A stretch of DNA of 64,000 nucleotides from Crocinitomicaceae bacterium (lineage in GTDB: Bacteria > Bacteroidota > Bacteroidia > Flavobacteriales_D > Crocinitomicaceae). Positions 26,761 to 35,057 of this stretch are shown here, piece after piece. The translations under genes and the position numbers were made by a program. Position 1 is the first letter of the stretch. Each line of letters opens with the position of its first letter. The stretch covers positions 1 through 64,000 of the forward strand of contig JAGQYP010000016.1 in the NCBI GenBank assembly GCA_020436025.1, given 5' to 3'. Below the pieces are notes generated by a model, which ran no database searches, had not been told where the DNA came from, and saw only the letters and a list, made by a program, of their open reading frames with translations.

Positions 26761-28067
26761 AGAATATTGCAGTTGTCGGAACAGGATACGTTGGGCTAGT
26801 TACAGGAACTTGCTTTGCAGAAAATGGAAACAATGTAATCTGTGTCGACATAGACGAAGAAAAAGTTAATCAAATGAAAAACGGTGAGGTGCCTATTTAC
26901 GAACCTCATTTGGATGTTTTATTTGAAAGAAATATTAAAGAAAACAGACTACGATTCACCACTGATTTGGCGGAAGCGATTGAAAATGCAGAAATCATCT
27001 TTTTAGCACTTCCAACACCTCCAGGTGAAGATGGTTCAGCAGATCTTTCTTATGTTTTAGGAGTGGCTGAGCAACTAGGTGGGATGATCAAAGAATACAA
27101 AGTAATCGTAGATAAATCGACGGTACCTGTTGGAACGGCTGAAAAAGTGACGGCCGCCGTAGCAAAAAATGCAACCGTTGATTTTGATGTGGTATCGAAC
27201 CCTGAGTTCCTAAGAGAAGGTTTTGCAGTTGATGATTTCCTTAAACCAGACAGAGTAGTAATTGGAACTGAATCGGATCGCGCAAGAAAAATAATGGGTG
27301 ATTTGTATAAGCCTTTTGTCAGACAAGGAAACCCTGTAATATTCATGGACGAGAAGTCTGCTGAGTTAACAAAATATGCAGCTAATGCTTTCTTGGCTAC
27401 CAAAATTACTTTCATGAATGAAATCGCAAATTTCTGTGAAAAGGTAGGTGCCAATGTCGACCACGTTAGAATGGGAATGGGTTCAGATACAAGAATTGGA
27501 AATCGCTTTTTATTTCCTGGGATTGGATTTGGTGGATCATGTTTCCCAAAAGATGTCTCAGCTTTAATTCGTTCTGGAAATCAAGAAGATTTTGATTTTG
27601 AAATCATCAATTCTGTATTGGAAGTGAATGAAAGACAAAAGGTGAAATTGGTTGAGAAATTGAAACATCATTTTGGGTCATTGAAAGGTATGAAATTTGC
27701 CCTTTGGGGATTGGCATTCAAACCAGAAACAGACGATATCAGAGAAGCTCCAGCATTGTATATTATCAGAGAATTATTGAATGAAGGTGCTGAAATCGTA
27801 GCTTACGATCCAGAAGCCATGGCCAATGTTAAAAAGGTAATTGGAGATAAAATCAAATATGTTGATCACCAATACGATGCTTTGGATGGAGCAGATGCCT
27901 TGCTTATTGCAACAGAATGGTCTGTTTTTAGAAATCCTGATTTCAAGACTATCGAATCTAAATTGAAGAATAAAGTGATTTTCGATGGAAGAAACTTGTA
28001 CGACCTAGATGAAATGAAAAATCTAGGGTTCTACTACGAATCCATCGGTAGAAATAAAATCGGTTAA
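26757..28067 (+). CDS. UDP-glucose 6-dehydrogenase
   Basis: 436 residues, starting at the ATG that overlaps the previous stop (ATGA) and gives MKNIAVVGTGYVGLVTGTCF, the Rossmann NAD motif. It keeps the LPTPPGEDGSADLS loop, STVPVGTAEKV, the NPEFLREGFAVDDF signature, and catalytic Cys in FPGIGFGGSCFPKDV. It oxidises UDP-glucose to UDP-glucuronate in two NAD steps. It is directly followed by the UDP-glucuronate decarboxylase that would use its product. Confidence 0.93.
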   Translation: MKNIAVVGTGYVGLVTGTCFAENGNNVICVDIDEEKVNQMKNGEVPIYEPHLDVLFERNIKENRLRFTTDLAEAIENAEIIFLALPTPPGEDGSADLSYVLGVAEQLGGMIKEYKVIVDKSTVPVGTAEKVTAAVAKNATVDFDVVSNPEFLREGFAVDDFLKPDRVVIGTESDRARKIMGDLYKPFVRQGNPVIFMDEKSAELTKYAANAFLATKITFMNEIANFCEKVGANVDHVRMGMGSDTRIGNRFLFPGIGFGGSCFPKDVSALIRSGNQEDFDFEIINSVLEVNERQKVKLVEKLKHHFGSLKGMKFALWGLAFKPETDDIREAPALYIIRELLNEGAEIVAYDPEAMANVKKVIGDKIKYVDHQYDALDGADALLIATEWSVFRNPDFKTIESKLKNKVIFDGRNLYDLDEMKNLGFYYESIGRNKIG

Positions 28068-29054
28068 ATGAAGAAAGTATTAATTACCGGAGGAGCTGGT
28101 TTTTTAGGTTCACATCTTTGTGATCGATTTGTAAAAGAAGGTTTTCATGTTATCGCCATGGACAATCTGATTACAGGTCGTTTGGAAAATATTGAACACC
28201 TTTTCAAGCTAGAAAATTTTGAGTTTTACCACCATGATGTAAGTAAATTCATTCATGTACCTGGTAACTTGGATTATATCTTGCATTTTGCTTCTCCAGC
28301 AAGCCCAATCGATTATTTAAAGATTCCAATTCAAACCTTGAAAGTGGGCTCTTTGGGTATTCACAATTGTTTGGGATTGGCAAAAGCGAAAAATGCACGT
28401 GTATTGATTGCTTCAACTTCTGAAGTTTATGGTGATCCATTAGTGCATCCGCAAACTGAAGATTATTGGGGAAATGTTAATCCAATTGGTCCAAGAGGTG
28501 TATACGACGAAGCAAAAAGATTTCAAGAGGCAATGACCATGGCTTACCATAGATTTCATGGTGTAGAAACTAGAATCGTAAGAATTTTCAATACTTATGG
28601 TCCTCGAATGAGACTGAATGATGGTCGTGTTTTACCTGCATTTATTGGTCAGGCACTAAGAGGAGAAGATTTAACTGTTTTTGGAGATGGTTCGCAAACG
28701 CGTTCCTTCTGTTATGTTGACGACTTGGTTGAAGGTATTTACAGATTGCTTATGTCAGATTATGTGGAACCAGTAAACATTGGAAATCCAGATGAGATTA
28801 CAATCAAAGATTTTGCTGAAGAAATCGTAAAATTAACGGGTACAGACCAAAAAGTTGTTTACAAAGATCTTCCAAAAGATGATCCGAAACAAAGACAACC
28901 TGAAATTACTCGTGCTAGAGAAATATTGGGTTGGGAACCTAAAGTGAGCCGTCAGGAAGGATTGAAGATTACTTATGAATACTTCAAATCGCTTTCTCAT
29001 GATGAGCTTTACGAAAAGGATCACTACAATTTTGATAAATACATTATTCGATAA
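28068..29054 (+). CDS. UDP-glucuronate decarboxylase (UDP-xylose synthase)
   Basis: A 328-residue extended SDR protein: [15 protein letters not shown] for [23 protein letters not shown] typical of UXS, the catalytic Ser/Thr region [15 protein letters not shown] for Tyr and Lys, and [17 protein letters not shown]. It oxidises UDP-glucuronate at C4, decarboxylates it and reduces it to UDP-xylose. The start codon directly follows the Ugd stop with no spacer, so substrate channelling within one operon is likely. Confidence 0.92.
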   Translation: MKKVLITGGAGFLGSHLCDRFVKEGFHVIAMDNLITGRLENIEHLFKLENFEFYHHDVSKFIHVPGNLDYILHFASPASPIDYLKIPIQTLKVGSLGIHNCLGLAKAKNARVLIASTSEVYGDPLVHPQTEDYWGNVNPIGPRGVYDEAKRFQEAMTMAYHRFHGVETRIVRIFNTYGPRMRLNDGRVLPAFIGQALRGEDLTVFGDGSQTRSFCYVDDLVEGIYRLLMSDYVEPVNIGNPDEITIKDFAEEIVKLTGTDQKVVYKDLPKDDPKQRQPEITRAREILGWEPKVSRQEGLKITYEYFKSLSHDELYEKDHYNFDKYIIR

Positions 29055-29057
29055 GGA

Positions 29058-29627
29058 ATGTCCTATTTTGCTCACGAAACTGCTGTAATTGATGAAGGTT
29101 GTCAAATTGGTGATGGAACCAAAATCTGGCATTTTTCCCATATCATGTCCAATTGCGAATTAGGTGAATCCTGCAATATTGGTCAGAACGTAGTAGTTTC
29201 CCCAGGAGTCAAACTAGGTCGAAATGTGAAAGTCCAAAACAATGTTTCCTTGTACACAGGGGTCATTTGTGAAGATGATGTTTTCCTAGGACCTTCCATG
29301 GTTTTTACTAACATCACTAATCCAAGATCTGCCATTGTTCGTAGAGATCAATATGTGGAAACTTTAGTAAGAAAAGGAGCTTCTATTGGTGCAAATGCGA
29401 CTATTGTTTGTGGAAATGAATTGGGTGCCTATTGTTTGATTGGTGCAGGAACAGTCATCACTAAACCAGTTTCAGCATTTGCTTTAATGGTAGGAAATCC
29501 CGGAAAACAAATTGGCTGGGTATCAGAATATGGCCATCGTTTGCATTTTGATGCGAATAATGAGGCTGTTTGTCCGGAAAGTAAGGAAAAATACAAATTA
29601 GAAAACAATAAAGTAACGAAATTATAA
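29058..29627 (+). CDS. Left-handed beta-helix acetyltransferase, WbpD/WlbB-like
   Basis: A 189-residue hexapeptide-repeat protein beginning YFAHETAVIDEGCQIGDGT and continuing with KIWHFSHIMSNCELGESC, NIGQNVVVSPGVKLG and GASIGANATIVCGNELG; the C-terminus returns with VTKPVSAFAL-type closing (TKPVSAFALMVGNPGKQ). This is the signature of enzymes that acetylate the 3-amino group of UDP-2-acetamido-3-amino-glucuronate using acetyl-CoA. It sits three bases after uxs and one base before the dehydrogenase gene. Confidence 0.88.
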   Translation: MSYFAHETAVIDEGCQIGDGTKIWHFSHIMSNCELGESCNIGQNVVVSPGVKLGRNVKVQNNVSLYTGVICEDDVFLGPSMVFTNITNPRSAIVRRDQYVETLVRKGASIGANATIVCGNELGAYCLIGAGTVITKPVSAFALMVGNPGKQIGWVSEYGHRLHFDANNEAVCPESKEKYKLENNKVTKL

Positions 29628-29628
29628 T

Positions 29629-30651
29629 ATGAGTGCTCAATTGATCAATTTTGCTGTTGTAGGGAGTGGACATATCGGTAAAAGACATGCCGAAATGATT
29701 CGAAGAAATCCTGAAGCAAATCTTGTTGCCATGGTGGATATCAAACCTAAATCCGAATGTGGTTTTGAGGAAGATGATTTTCAGTATTTCAATTCAATTG
29801 AGGATTTGTTAGCTGCTAATCTTGACATCGATGTGGTCAATATTTGTACGCCAAATGGTCTGCATTCCAATCAATCTATCCAAGCATTAACTGCAGGAAA
29901 ACACGTGGTTTGTGAAAAGCCAATGGGATTGACAAAAGATGGTTGCGAACAAGTGATCTTCAAAGCATTGCAGATGTCGAAAAGCGTATTTTGTGTCATG
30001 CAGAATCGTTATTCTCCGCCTTCAGAATGGATTAAGGAAATTATCACTTCCGGTAAAATGGGAGACATCTTCATGGTGCAGCTGAATTGTTACTGGAATC
30101 GTGACGAAAGATACTACAAAGCTGGAGGCTGGAAAGGAACCGCTGATTTAGACGGTGGAACTTTGTTCACTCAGTTTTCTCATTTCATCGACATCATGTA
30201 TTGGTTGTTTGGAGACATCAAAAATATTCAAGGTAAGTTCAATGATTTTACCCATAAAGACTCCACAGATTTTGAAGACTCCGGTTTGGTAAGTTTTGAT
30301 TTTGTGAATGGAGGAATGGGCTGCATCAATTATTCTACGGCTGTTTGGAATACCAATTTGGAAAGTTCCATGACCATCATCGGTTCAAAAGGAAGTGTGA
30401 AAATTGGTGGCCAATACATGAACGAAGTAGAATATTGCAATATTGAAGGCTATGAAATGCCGGAACTAGCGGAAGCCAATCCGGCAAATGATTATGGACC
30501 ATATAAGGGTTCTGCGGCAAACCACAACTATATCATCCAAAACGTCGTAGATACCATCAAAGGAAGAACAACAGCAACGACAAATGCTCTGGAAGGTTTG
30601 AAAGTTGTAGAAATAATTGAAAGAATTTATAAAGTAAGAGACCGAAAATGA
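29629..30651 (+). CDS. Gfo/Idh/MocA oxidoreductase, WbpB/WlbA-like
   Basis: 340 residues with the N-terminal Rossmann motif VVGSGHIGKRHAEMI, the family EKP motif (GKHVVCEKPMGL, catalytic Lys) and WKGTADLDGGTLFTQFSHF in the C-terminal domain. WbpB/WlbA oxidises C3 of UDP-GlcNAcA, giving the keto substrate of the aminotransferase at 25630. The presence of WbpA-, WbpD- and WbpE-like partners makes this the probable role. It overlaps the next gene by four bases. Confidence 0.88.
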   Translation: MSAQLINFAVVGSGHIGKRHAEMIRRNPEANLVAMVDIKPKSECGFEEDDFQYFNSIEDLLAANLDIDVVNICTPNGLHSNQSIQALTAGKHVVCEKPMGLTKDGCEQVIFKALQMSKSVFCVMQNRYSPPSEWIKEIITSGKMGDIFMVQLNCYWNRDERYYKAGGWKGTADLDGGTLFTQFSHFIDIMYWLFGDIKNIQGKFNDFTHKDSTDFEDSGLVSFDFVNGGMGCINYSTAVWNTNLESSMTIIGSKGSVKIGGQYMNEVEYCNIEGYEMPELAEANPANDYGPYKGSAANHNYIIQNVVDTIKGRTTATTNALEGLKVVEIIERIYKVRDRK

Positions 30652-31943
30652 TTTACGATCAAATTGTTAACAAAGAGACGAAAATTGCACTTATTGGATT
30701 AGGATATGTTGGTTTACCTATCGCATTGGAATTCGCCAGAAAATGCTCAGTAATAGGTTTTGACATCAACGAACAAAGGGTTGAAATGATGCGAAAAGGC
30801 ATTGACCCGAGTAATGAGTTAGAAAAAGAAGAATTTGAAGGATGTGATATTCACTTCACTGCTAATATAGATGACTTAAAAGAAGCTACTTTTTTCATCG
30901 TAGCAGTTCCTACTCCAATTGATTCAAGTAATGAACCCAATTTAAAACCCTTAATTTCTGCTAGTACTACTGTTGGTAAAGCTTTGAAAAAAGGGGATTA
31001 CGTAGTTTACGAATCTACTGTTTACCCAGGTTGTACAGAAGAAGATTGTATTCCAGTTTTAGAGGAGGTTTCAGGTTTAAAATTCAAAGAAGATTTTAAA
31101 GTTGGTTACTCACCAGAAAGAATTAATCCAGGAGACAAAGTACATACGCTAGCCTCAATTGTTAAAGTGGCTTCAGGATGTGATGAAGAGTCTGCTGAAC
31201 AAATTGTAAAAACTTACGAATTGGTTGTCAAAGCAGGTGTACACAAGGCTTCTTCAATCAAGGTTGCGGAGGCAGCTAAAATTATTGAGAATACGCAAAG
31301 AGATGTCAATATTGCCTTGATCAACGAATTATCGATCATTTTCAATCGCATGGGTATCAATACTTTTGATGTATTGGAAGCCGCTGGAACCAAATGGAAT
31401 TTCTTGAATTTCCGTCCTGGTTTAGTAGGTGGACATTGTATTGGCGTAGATCCATACTATTTGACTCATAAAGCAAAAGAATTGGGTTACCACGCTAAAG
31501 TGATCAACTCCGGAAGATATGTGAATGATTCCATGGGATTCTATATCGCCAAACAAACGGTGAAGAAAATCTTGGCGAAAGGAAAGCCAATTATCGACTC
31601 CAGAGTTTTGGTGATGGGAGCCACTTTTAAGGAAGATGTTTCAGATATCAGAAACTCCAAAGTGATCGATGTGATAAGAGAATTGGAATCTTTCTCAGTT
31701 AAAGTAGAAACCATCGATCCTCATGCTTCAAATGAAGAAATGCAGGAAGAATACGGAGTGGAGATCGTTAAAGAGCCAACCGGTAAATACGATGCGGTGA
31801 TTGTGGCGGTGAACCACAAAGAATATGTTAATCTTTCTGAAAAAGACATCCAAAATCTGTTGAAAGACAATGATGGACTTTTAGTTGACGTTAAAGGGAT
31901 CTATAAAGATCAATTTAAAGAATTAGAGTATTGGAGTCTGTAA
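30648..31943 (+). CDS. Nucleotide-sugar dehydrogenase, WbpA/TviB-like
   Basis: 431 residues: NAD motif IALIGLGYVGLPIALEFA, VPTPIDSSNEPNLKPL, ESTVYPGCTEEDCIPVL, SPERINPGDK, and catalytic Cys in GLVGGHCIGVDPYYL. These features mark the UDP-GlcNAc/UDP-HexNAc 6-dehydrogenase branch rather than UDP-glucose dehydrogenase. It would supply UDP-GlcNAcA to the Gfo/Idh/MocA protein encoded just upstream. The operon therefore has two sugar dehydrogenases of different specificity. Confidence 0.9.
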   Translation: MIYDQIVNKETKIALIGLGYVGLPIALEFARKCSVIGFDINEQRVEMMRKGIDPSNELEKEEFEGCDIHFTANIDDLKEATFFIVAVPTPIDSSNEPNLKPLISASTTVGKALKKGDYVVYESTVYPGCTEEDCIPVLEEVSGLKFKEDFKVGYSPERINPGDKVHTLASIVKVASGCDEESAEQIVKTYELVVKAGVHKASSIKVAEAAKIIENTQRDVNIALINELSIIFNRMGINTFDVLEAAGTKWNFLNFRPGLVGGHCIGVDPYYLTHKAKELGYHAKVINSGRYVNDSMGFYIAKQTVKKILAKGKPIIDSRVLVMGATFKEDVSDIRNSKVIDVIRELESFSVKVETIDPHASNEEMQEEYGVEIVKEPTGKYDAVIVAVNHKEYVNLSEKDIQNLLKDNDGLLVDVKGIYKDQFKELEYWSL

Positions 31944-32995
31944 ATTTTCAAAGAAATATTATGATTACTGGGGGAGCCGGATTTATTGGTTCCCATGTAG
32001 TAAGATTGTTTGTTACTAAGTATCCATCCTACCGCATTATCAATGTAGATGCCTTGACTTATGCGGGAAATTTGGAAAACCTTCGAGATATCGAAAATGC
32101 TTCCAATTATGTTTTCGAAAATGCGGATATCAAAAATGAAGCACAGATTTCGAAGATCATGGAGGAGTATCACATTGATGGAATCATTCATTTAGCGGCT
32201 GAATCCCATGTAGATCGCTCGATATCTGGTCCGATGGAGTTTGCTTTAACCAATGTAGTGGGAACCCTCAATCTTCTCAATATTGCTAAAAACCATTGGG
32301 AAAATTTTGAAGGAAAAACGTTCTACCATATTTCTACTGATGAAGTTTACGGTTCGCTAAGCATGGACGATCCCATGTTTTCTGAAACGACACCATACGA
32401 TCCAAGAAGTCCGTATTCAGCTTCGAAAGCTAGTTCGGATCATTTTGTGAGAGCTTATTTTCATACCTATGGTTTGCCAGTAAAGATTTCCAATTGTTCG
32501 AATAATTACGGTTCACACCAATTTCCAGAAAAGTTGATTCCCTTGGTGATCAACAATATCGTCAACAATAAAGATTTGCCGATCTATGGAAAAGGAGACA
32601 ATATCCGCGATTGGCTTTGGGTAGAAGATCACGCTAAAGCAATCGATGTCATTTTTCACAAAGGAGAAAATGGAGAAACTTACAATATTGGTGGCTTAAA
32701 CGAGTGGACCAACCTCCAATTGGTAGAAACCATGTGCGATATCCTGGATGAAAAACTGAATCGCGAAAAAGGGACAAATAGAAAGCTGATCACCTTCGTA
32801 AAAGACCGTCTAGGCCACGACAAAAGATACGCCATCGACGCGACCAAAATAGAAAAAGACCTCAACTGGAAACCGAGTATCGAATTTGAAGAAGGTCTCG
32901 AAAAAACCATCGACTGGTACCTACAAAATCAAGAATGGGTAAAGAATGTGACTTCGGGAGAGTATCAGAAGTACTATGATGAGCATTATAGATAA
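31931..32995 (+). CDS. rfbB: dTDP-glucose 4,6-dehydratase
   Basis: About 354 residues if started at TTG 31931; the first ATG (31961) would leave only Met before ITGGAGFIGSH and cut the first beta strand, so the TTG start overlapping the previous gene by 13 bases is preferred. Motifs: ITGGAGFIGSHVVRLF, HLAAESHVDRSI, STDEVYGS, YSASKASSDHFV, and ISNCSNNYGSHQFPEKLIPL. It makes dTDP-4-keto-6-deoxyglucose for rhamnose and related sugars. The other rml genes are absent here. It ends the sugar operon. Confidence 0.93.
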   Translation: MESVNFQRNIMITGGAGFIGSHVVRLFVTKYPSYRIINVDALTYAGNLENLRDIENASNYVFENADIKNEAQISKIMEEYHIDGIIHLAAESHVDRSISGPMEFALTNVVGTLNLLNIAKNHWENFEGKTFYHISTDEVYGSLSMDDPMFSETTPYDPRSPYSASKASSDHFVRAYFHTYGLPVKISNCSNNYGSHQFPEKLIPLVINNIVNNKDLPIYGKGDNIRDWLWVEDHAKAIDVIFHKGENGETYNIGGLNEWTNLQLVETMCDILDEKLNREKGTNRKLITFVKDRLGHDKRYAIDATKIEKDLNWKPSIEFEEGLEKTIDWYLQNQEWVKNVTSGEYQKYYDEHYR

Positions 32996-32996
32996 G

Positions 32997-33021
32997 TTTA
33001 GAATTTAGAGTGTAGAATTGG
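32997..33021 (+). repeat. Word-repeat tract after rfbB
   Basis: TTTAGAATTTAGAGTGTAG and a following AATTGG: a short run built from TTTAGA/TAGAAT units directly after the rfbB stop. Similar wordy tracts follow other stop codons in the window. Confidence 0.35.
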
Positions 33022-33049
33022 TTTTTCCTTTACTTACTAGTGGATTTTT

Positions 33050-33140
33050 TTACCGCAAAGGACGCGGAGGAGGCACAGAGGACGCTGAGGAAATGATCTC
33101 TGTGAAGCGCTGTGGATTCTCTGAGAACTTTGTGTAGCCA
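33050..33140. repeat. CACAGAG-family hairpin repeat, copy A
   Basis: Two arms, 33051-33090 (CCGCAAAGG, GCACAGAGG, CGCTGAGG units) and 33098-33140 (CTCTGTG, CTGTGG, CTCTGAG, TTTGTG units), are imperfect inverse complements. Many mismatches are G opposite T, which would pair as G-U in RNA. A T-run precedes the element and an A-run follows it. It lies between rfbB and an orphan lipoprotein gene. Confidence 0.8.
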
Positions 33141-33178
33141 TAAAAAACTTGATTCTTCTTCTCAAATTAAAAATTGAC

Positions 33179-33209
33179 TAACTTAGAGCAAAATCGACCT
33201 TTTATGAGA
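33179..33209 (+). promoter_or_regulatory. Shared start-proximal module, copy 1
   Basis: TAACTTAGA begins 25 bases before the ATG at 33204 and the segment runs through the first two codons (ATGAGA). It matches 34115-34145 at 27 of 31 positions, with identical spacing to the ATG. TAACTTAG differs from the TAnnTTTG box at one position, so it may be the promoter. Confidence 0.55.
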
Positions 33210-34046
33210 AATCAATTAGTATTTATAGTAAAACTAACTTATTGGAAAGCAAAGAGATTCAAGCACCAGAGGGGGTTCATTTCTATTCTCTTGCTTTCAT
33301 GTACAATCCTGCTTAATGCATGTTTGGAAGAAGAACCAGAATCTATTTCAAAAATTGAGAATTCAAATAAAACTGATTCCATAAAGTATGAAAGCGTTTC
33401 GAGTTATTGCAGTTACTTCGACAGCCTTCTTTTAGTTGATTTCTCAAAGTCTTTTTTGAAATATGGAACCTACCCATGGAACTATAACATGATGGAAGAA
33501 ACGGATGTTCTAGGAATTTACCCAGAGGTAATCTATTACAACCAAGACAGCACAAAATTTATTGGGGCAGTATCAATTAAAATCAATAAATATCACAGAC
33601 AGAAAAGTGGCATACATGATGGATATCATCGCACAGTCTATGACAACCAGTATATAGTTGGATATAAAGATACTCACTCTTGCAGAAGCTATAATGTTTT
33701 TCAATTTGACAAAGTATCTTTTACCGATTTTGAAAGTCGTTCTGAATCGCAAAGTAAAATCTTGTCATTCTTTAAAAATGAAATAAAAAATATCTCGATT
33801 GAAAGAAGAATTGACCAATCTGTTACCCGTCCAAAACTAGAATCCTATAATATTGGTTATTCTCCCGACCAAGATAATTTTTGGAAATCGGTTTTATGGA
33901 AAAAAGGATATCGAATGAAAGGATATTTCCCATTTGAAACCAATAATCATATATCATCTCCTCGAGACATTATTCCTCCCTTAGAATTAATTCTATCAGA
34001 TGAAACAAAAAGACTAATTGATGATAAATGTAACAATAAGCCCTAA
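33204..34046 (+). CDS. Orphan lipoprotein
   Basis: A 280-residue protein from the ATG at 33204. A 30-residue basic N-terminus precedes a hydrophobic segment ending in a lipobox-like LLNAC, then an acidic EEEPES stretch. The mature domain contains no recognised motif; it has many Tyr, Asp and Ser residues (SYCSYFDSLLLVDFSKS, YHRQKSGIHDGYHRTVYDNQ). AT-rich, with rarer codons than its neighbours, and located in the repeat-rich island, so recent acquisition is possible. The next gene shares its start-proximal module. Function unknown; an immunity-type or surface protein cannot be excluded. Confidence 0.6.
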   Translation: MRNQLVFIVKLTYWKAKRFKHQRGFISILLLSCTILLNACLEEEPESISKIENSNKTDSIKYESVSSYCSYFDSLLLVDFSKSFLKYGTYPWNYNMMEETDVLGIYPEVIYYNQDSTKFIGAVSIKINKYHRQKSGIHDGYHRTVYDNQYIVGYKDTHSCRSYNVFQFDKVSFTDFESRSESQSKILSFFKNEIKNISIERRIDQSVTRPKLESYNIGYSPDQDNFWKSVLWKKGYRMKGYFPFETNNHISSPRDIIPPLELILSDETKRLIDDKCNNKP

Positions 34047-34105
34047 GCCCCCGCTCCCGCACGAATCCCTTCGTATGGTAAAACGACAACCGAAGACCAA
34101 CCCAT
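34045..34105 (+). other. C-rich spacer with bulged hairpin potential
   Basis: The 60 bases after the lipoprotein stop are markedly richer in G+C (AAGCCCCCGCTCCCGCACG at the start) than the genes on either side. CTTC-GTAT-GGT-loop-ACC-GAAG can form a bulged hairpin. It separates two genes with the same start module and looks like a unit boundary. Confidence 0.35.
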
Positions 34106-34114
34106 AATATTTCT

Positions 34115-34145
34115 TAACTTAGATCAAATTCAACATTTTATGAGA
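34115..34145 (+). promoter_or_regulatory. Shared start-proximal module, copy 2
   Basis: TAACTTAGA lies 25 bases before the ATG at 34140, as in the copy at 33179-33209; only four of 31 bases differ. It precedes an unrelated orphan gene. Confidence 0.55.
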
Positions 34146-34433
34146 TACCTTACAATAGACGGAATGTTAAATGGAACAGGAATTAGAGATGCTGTAAATG
34201 GTGGCTATATCCTTCCTGAAGACTTAGGTTTAAGCTCAGAGATTTGTCAAATAATTTCTACTTGGTTGGAAAAATATGCTTCTGAACATTTTAAAGGTTA
34301 TAAAGATGACGCATTGATAGAAGAATTAGATTTGGAAGGCAAAGTAATAGCCCAAAGGATTAAAAATGAATTGAAAGAAATTAAACTTCAATACTTTTCA
34401 GATGCTAAAGCGATAAAAGAAATAATCGAATAA
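34140..34433 (+). CDS. Small orphan protein
   Basis: A 97-residue acidic, helix-rich cytoplasmic protein with no signal peptide: MRYLTIDGMLNGTGIRDAVN, GGYILPEDLGLSSEICQII and a charged C-terminal helix (GKVIAQRIKNELKEIKLQYF). No family recognised. It sits in the accessory island behind a module shared with the preceding lipoprotein gene. Size and setting resemble immunity or small cassette genes, but nothing in the sequence proves that. Confidence 0.5.
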   Translation: MRYLTIDGMLNGTGIRDAVNGGYILPEDLGLSSEICQIISTWLEKYASEHFKGYKDDALIEELDLEGKVIAQRIKNELKEIKLQYFSDAKAIKEIIE

Positions 34434-34445
34434 TCCACCTCAAAA

Positions 34446-34467
34446 CTCTTGCTCCTTACTCTTGCTC
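34446..34467 (-). repeat. GAGCAAGAG-N4-GAGCAAGAG element, minus orientation
   Basis: Two CTCTTGCTC words separated by CTTA, just after the stop of the 97-residue gene. The same words and spacing occur on the plus strand at 58774-58795. Confidence 0.6.
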
Positions 34468-34471
34468 AAAA

Positions 34472-34894
34472 CTATTTCGCAAACAATTGCCCCATATCCT
34501 TAAAAGCCTTAAACTCCAAAGCATTTCCATCCGGATCTAGAAAAAACATAGTCGCTTGCTCCCCTACTTCACCTTTGAAACGGATGTAAGGTTCAATGAC
34601 AAATTCAATACCTTTCTTTTGTAGGTCTTCAGCTAAATTCTGCCAATCTTCCCAATCCAAAACAACACCGAAATGAGGCACGGGCACATCCTTCCCATCC
34701 ACCGGGTTACTATCCTTTTGCACTTTTAACTTTGCATTTTGCACTACATGTATCACCAACTGGTGACCAAAAAAATCAAAGTCGACCCATTTGTCGGAAC
34801 TTCTTCCTTCTGAGCAACCGATGATTTCTCTGTAGAAAGTTCTACATCTCTCTAAATTTTGAACTGGAATGGCTAAATGGAATGGATTGGGCAT
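34472..34894 (-). CDS. VOC-superfamily (glyoxalase/dioxygenase fold) protein
   Basis: A 140-residue single-domain VOC protein with the paired beta-alpha-beta-beta-beta pattern. Candidate metal ligands are His in PFHLAIPV, His in FGHQLVIHV or PHFGVVLDW, and Glu in GNALEFKAF near the end; DPDG precedes the last strand as usual. Members include lactoylglutathione lyases, dioxygenases and resistance proteins; the substrate cannot be told. It is transcribed towards the small orphan gene and away from the GxxExxY gene. Confidence 0.85.
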   Translation of the reverse strand: MPNPFHLAIPVQNLERCRTFYREIIGCSEGRSSDKWVDFDFFGHQLVIHVVQNAKLKVQKDSNPVDGKDVPVPHFGVVLDWEDWQNLAEDLQKKGIEFVIEPYIRFKGEVGEQATMFFLDPDGNALEFKAFKDMGQLFAK

Positions 34895-34899
34895 GTTCT

Positions 34900-34923
34900 G
34901 AATTATGAATTATGAATTATGAA
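34900..34923. repeat. Tandem GAATTAT x3
   Basis: Three perfect 7-base units GAATTAT plus GAA, six bases upstream of the VOC start codon, in the spacer that also holds the CACAGAG arm. Confidence 0.8.
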
Positions 34924-34980
34924 GTTAGTGATTTTTGTTTATTACTCTTGATTTGAATATAGCTGATAATTTTTTTTTTG

Positions 34981-35020
34981 TTACACAGAGGACACGGAGG
35001 AGACACAGAGTTTCACAGAG
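34981..35020 (+). repeat. CACAGAG-family repeat, copy B (left arm only)
   Basis: Units CACAGAGG, CACGGAGG, CACAGAG and CACAGAG in 40 bases, after a run of ten T. It matches the left arm of copy C and lies 37 bases before the GxxExxY start. No complementary right arm is present. Confidence 0.8.
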
Positions 35021-35026
35021 ATTTTT

Positions 35027-35034
35027 TATATTTG
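35027..35034 (+). promoter_or_regulatory. -7 box TATATTTG of the GxxExxY gene
   Basis: A perfect TAnnTTTG, seven bases beyond repeat arm B and 23 bases before the ATG. No TTG at -33; the repeat itself occupies that position, so the arm may supply part of the promoter. Confidence 0.5.
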
Positions 35035-35057
35035 ATTAACCATTTAAATCAATTATT

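Noticed and set aside
34045..34105. Integron attC site
   Set aside because: No recognisable R box pair and no integrase in the window; kept only as a low-interest spacer.
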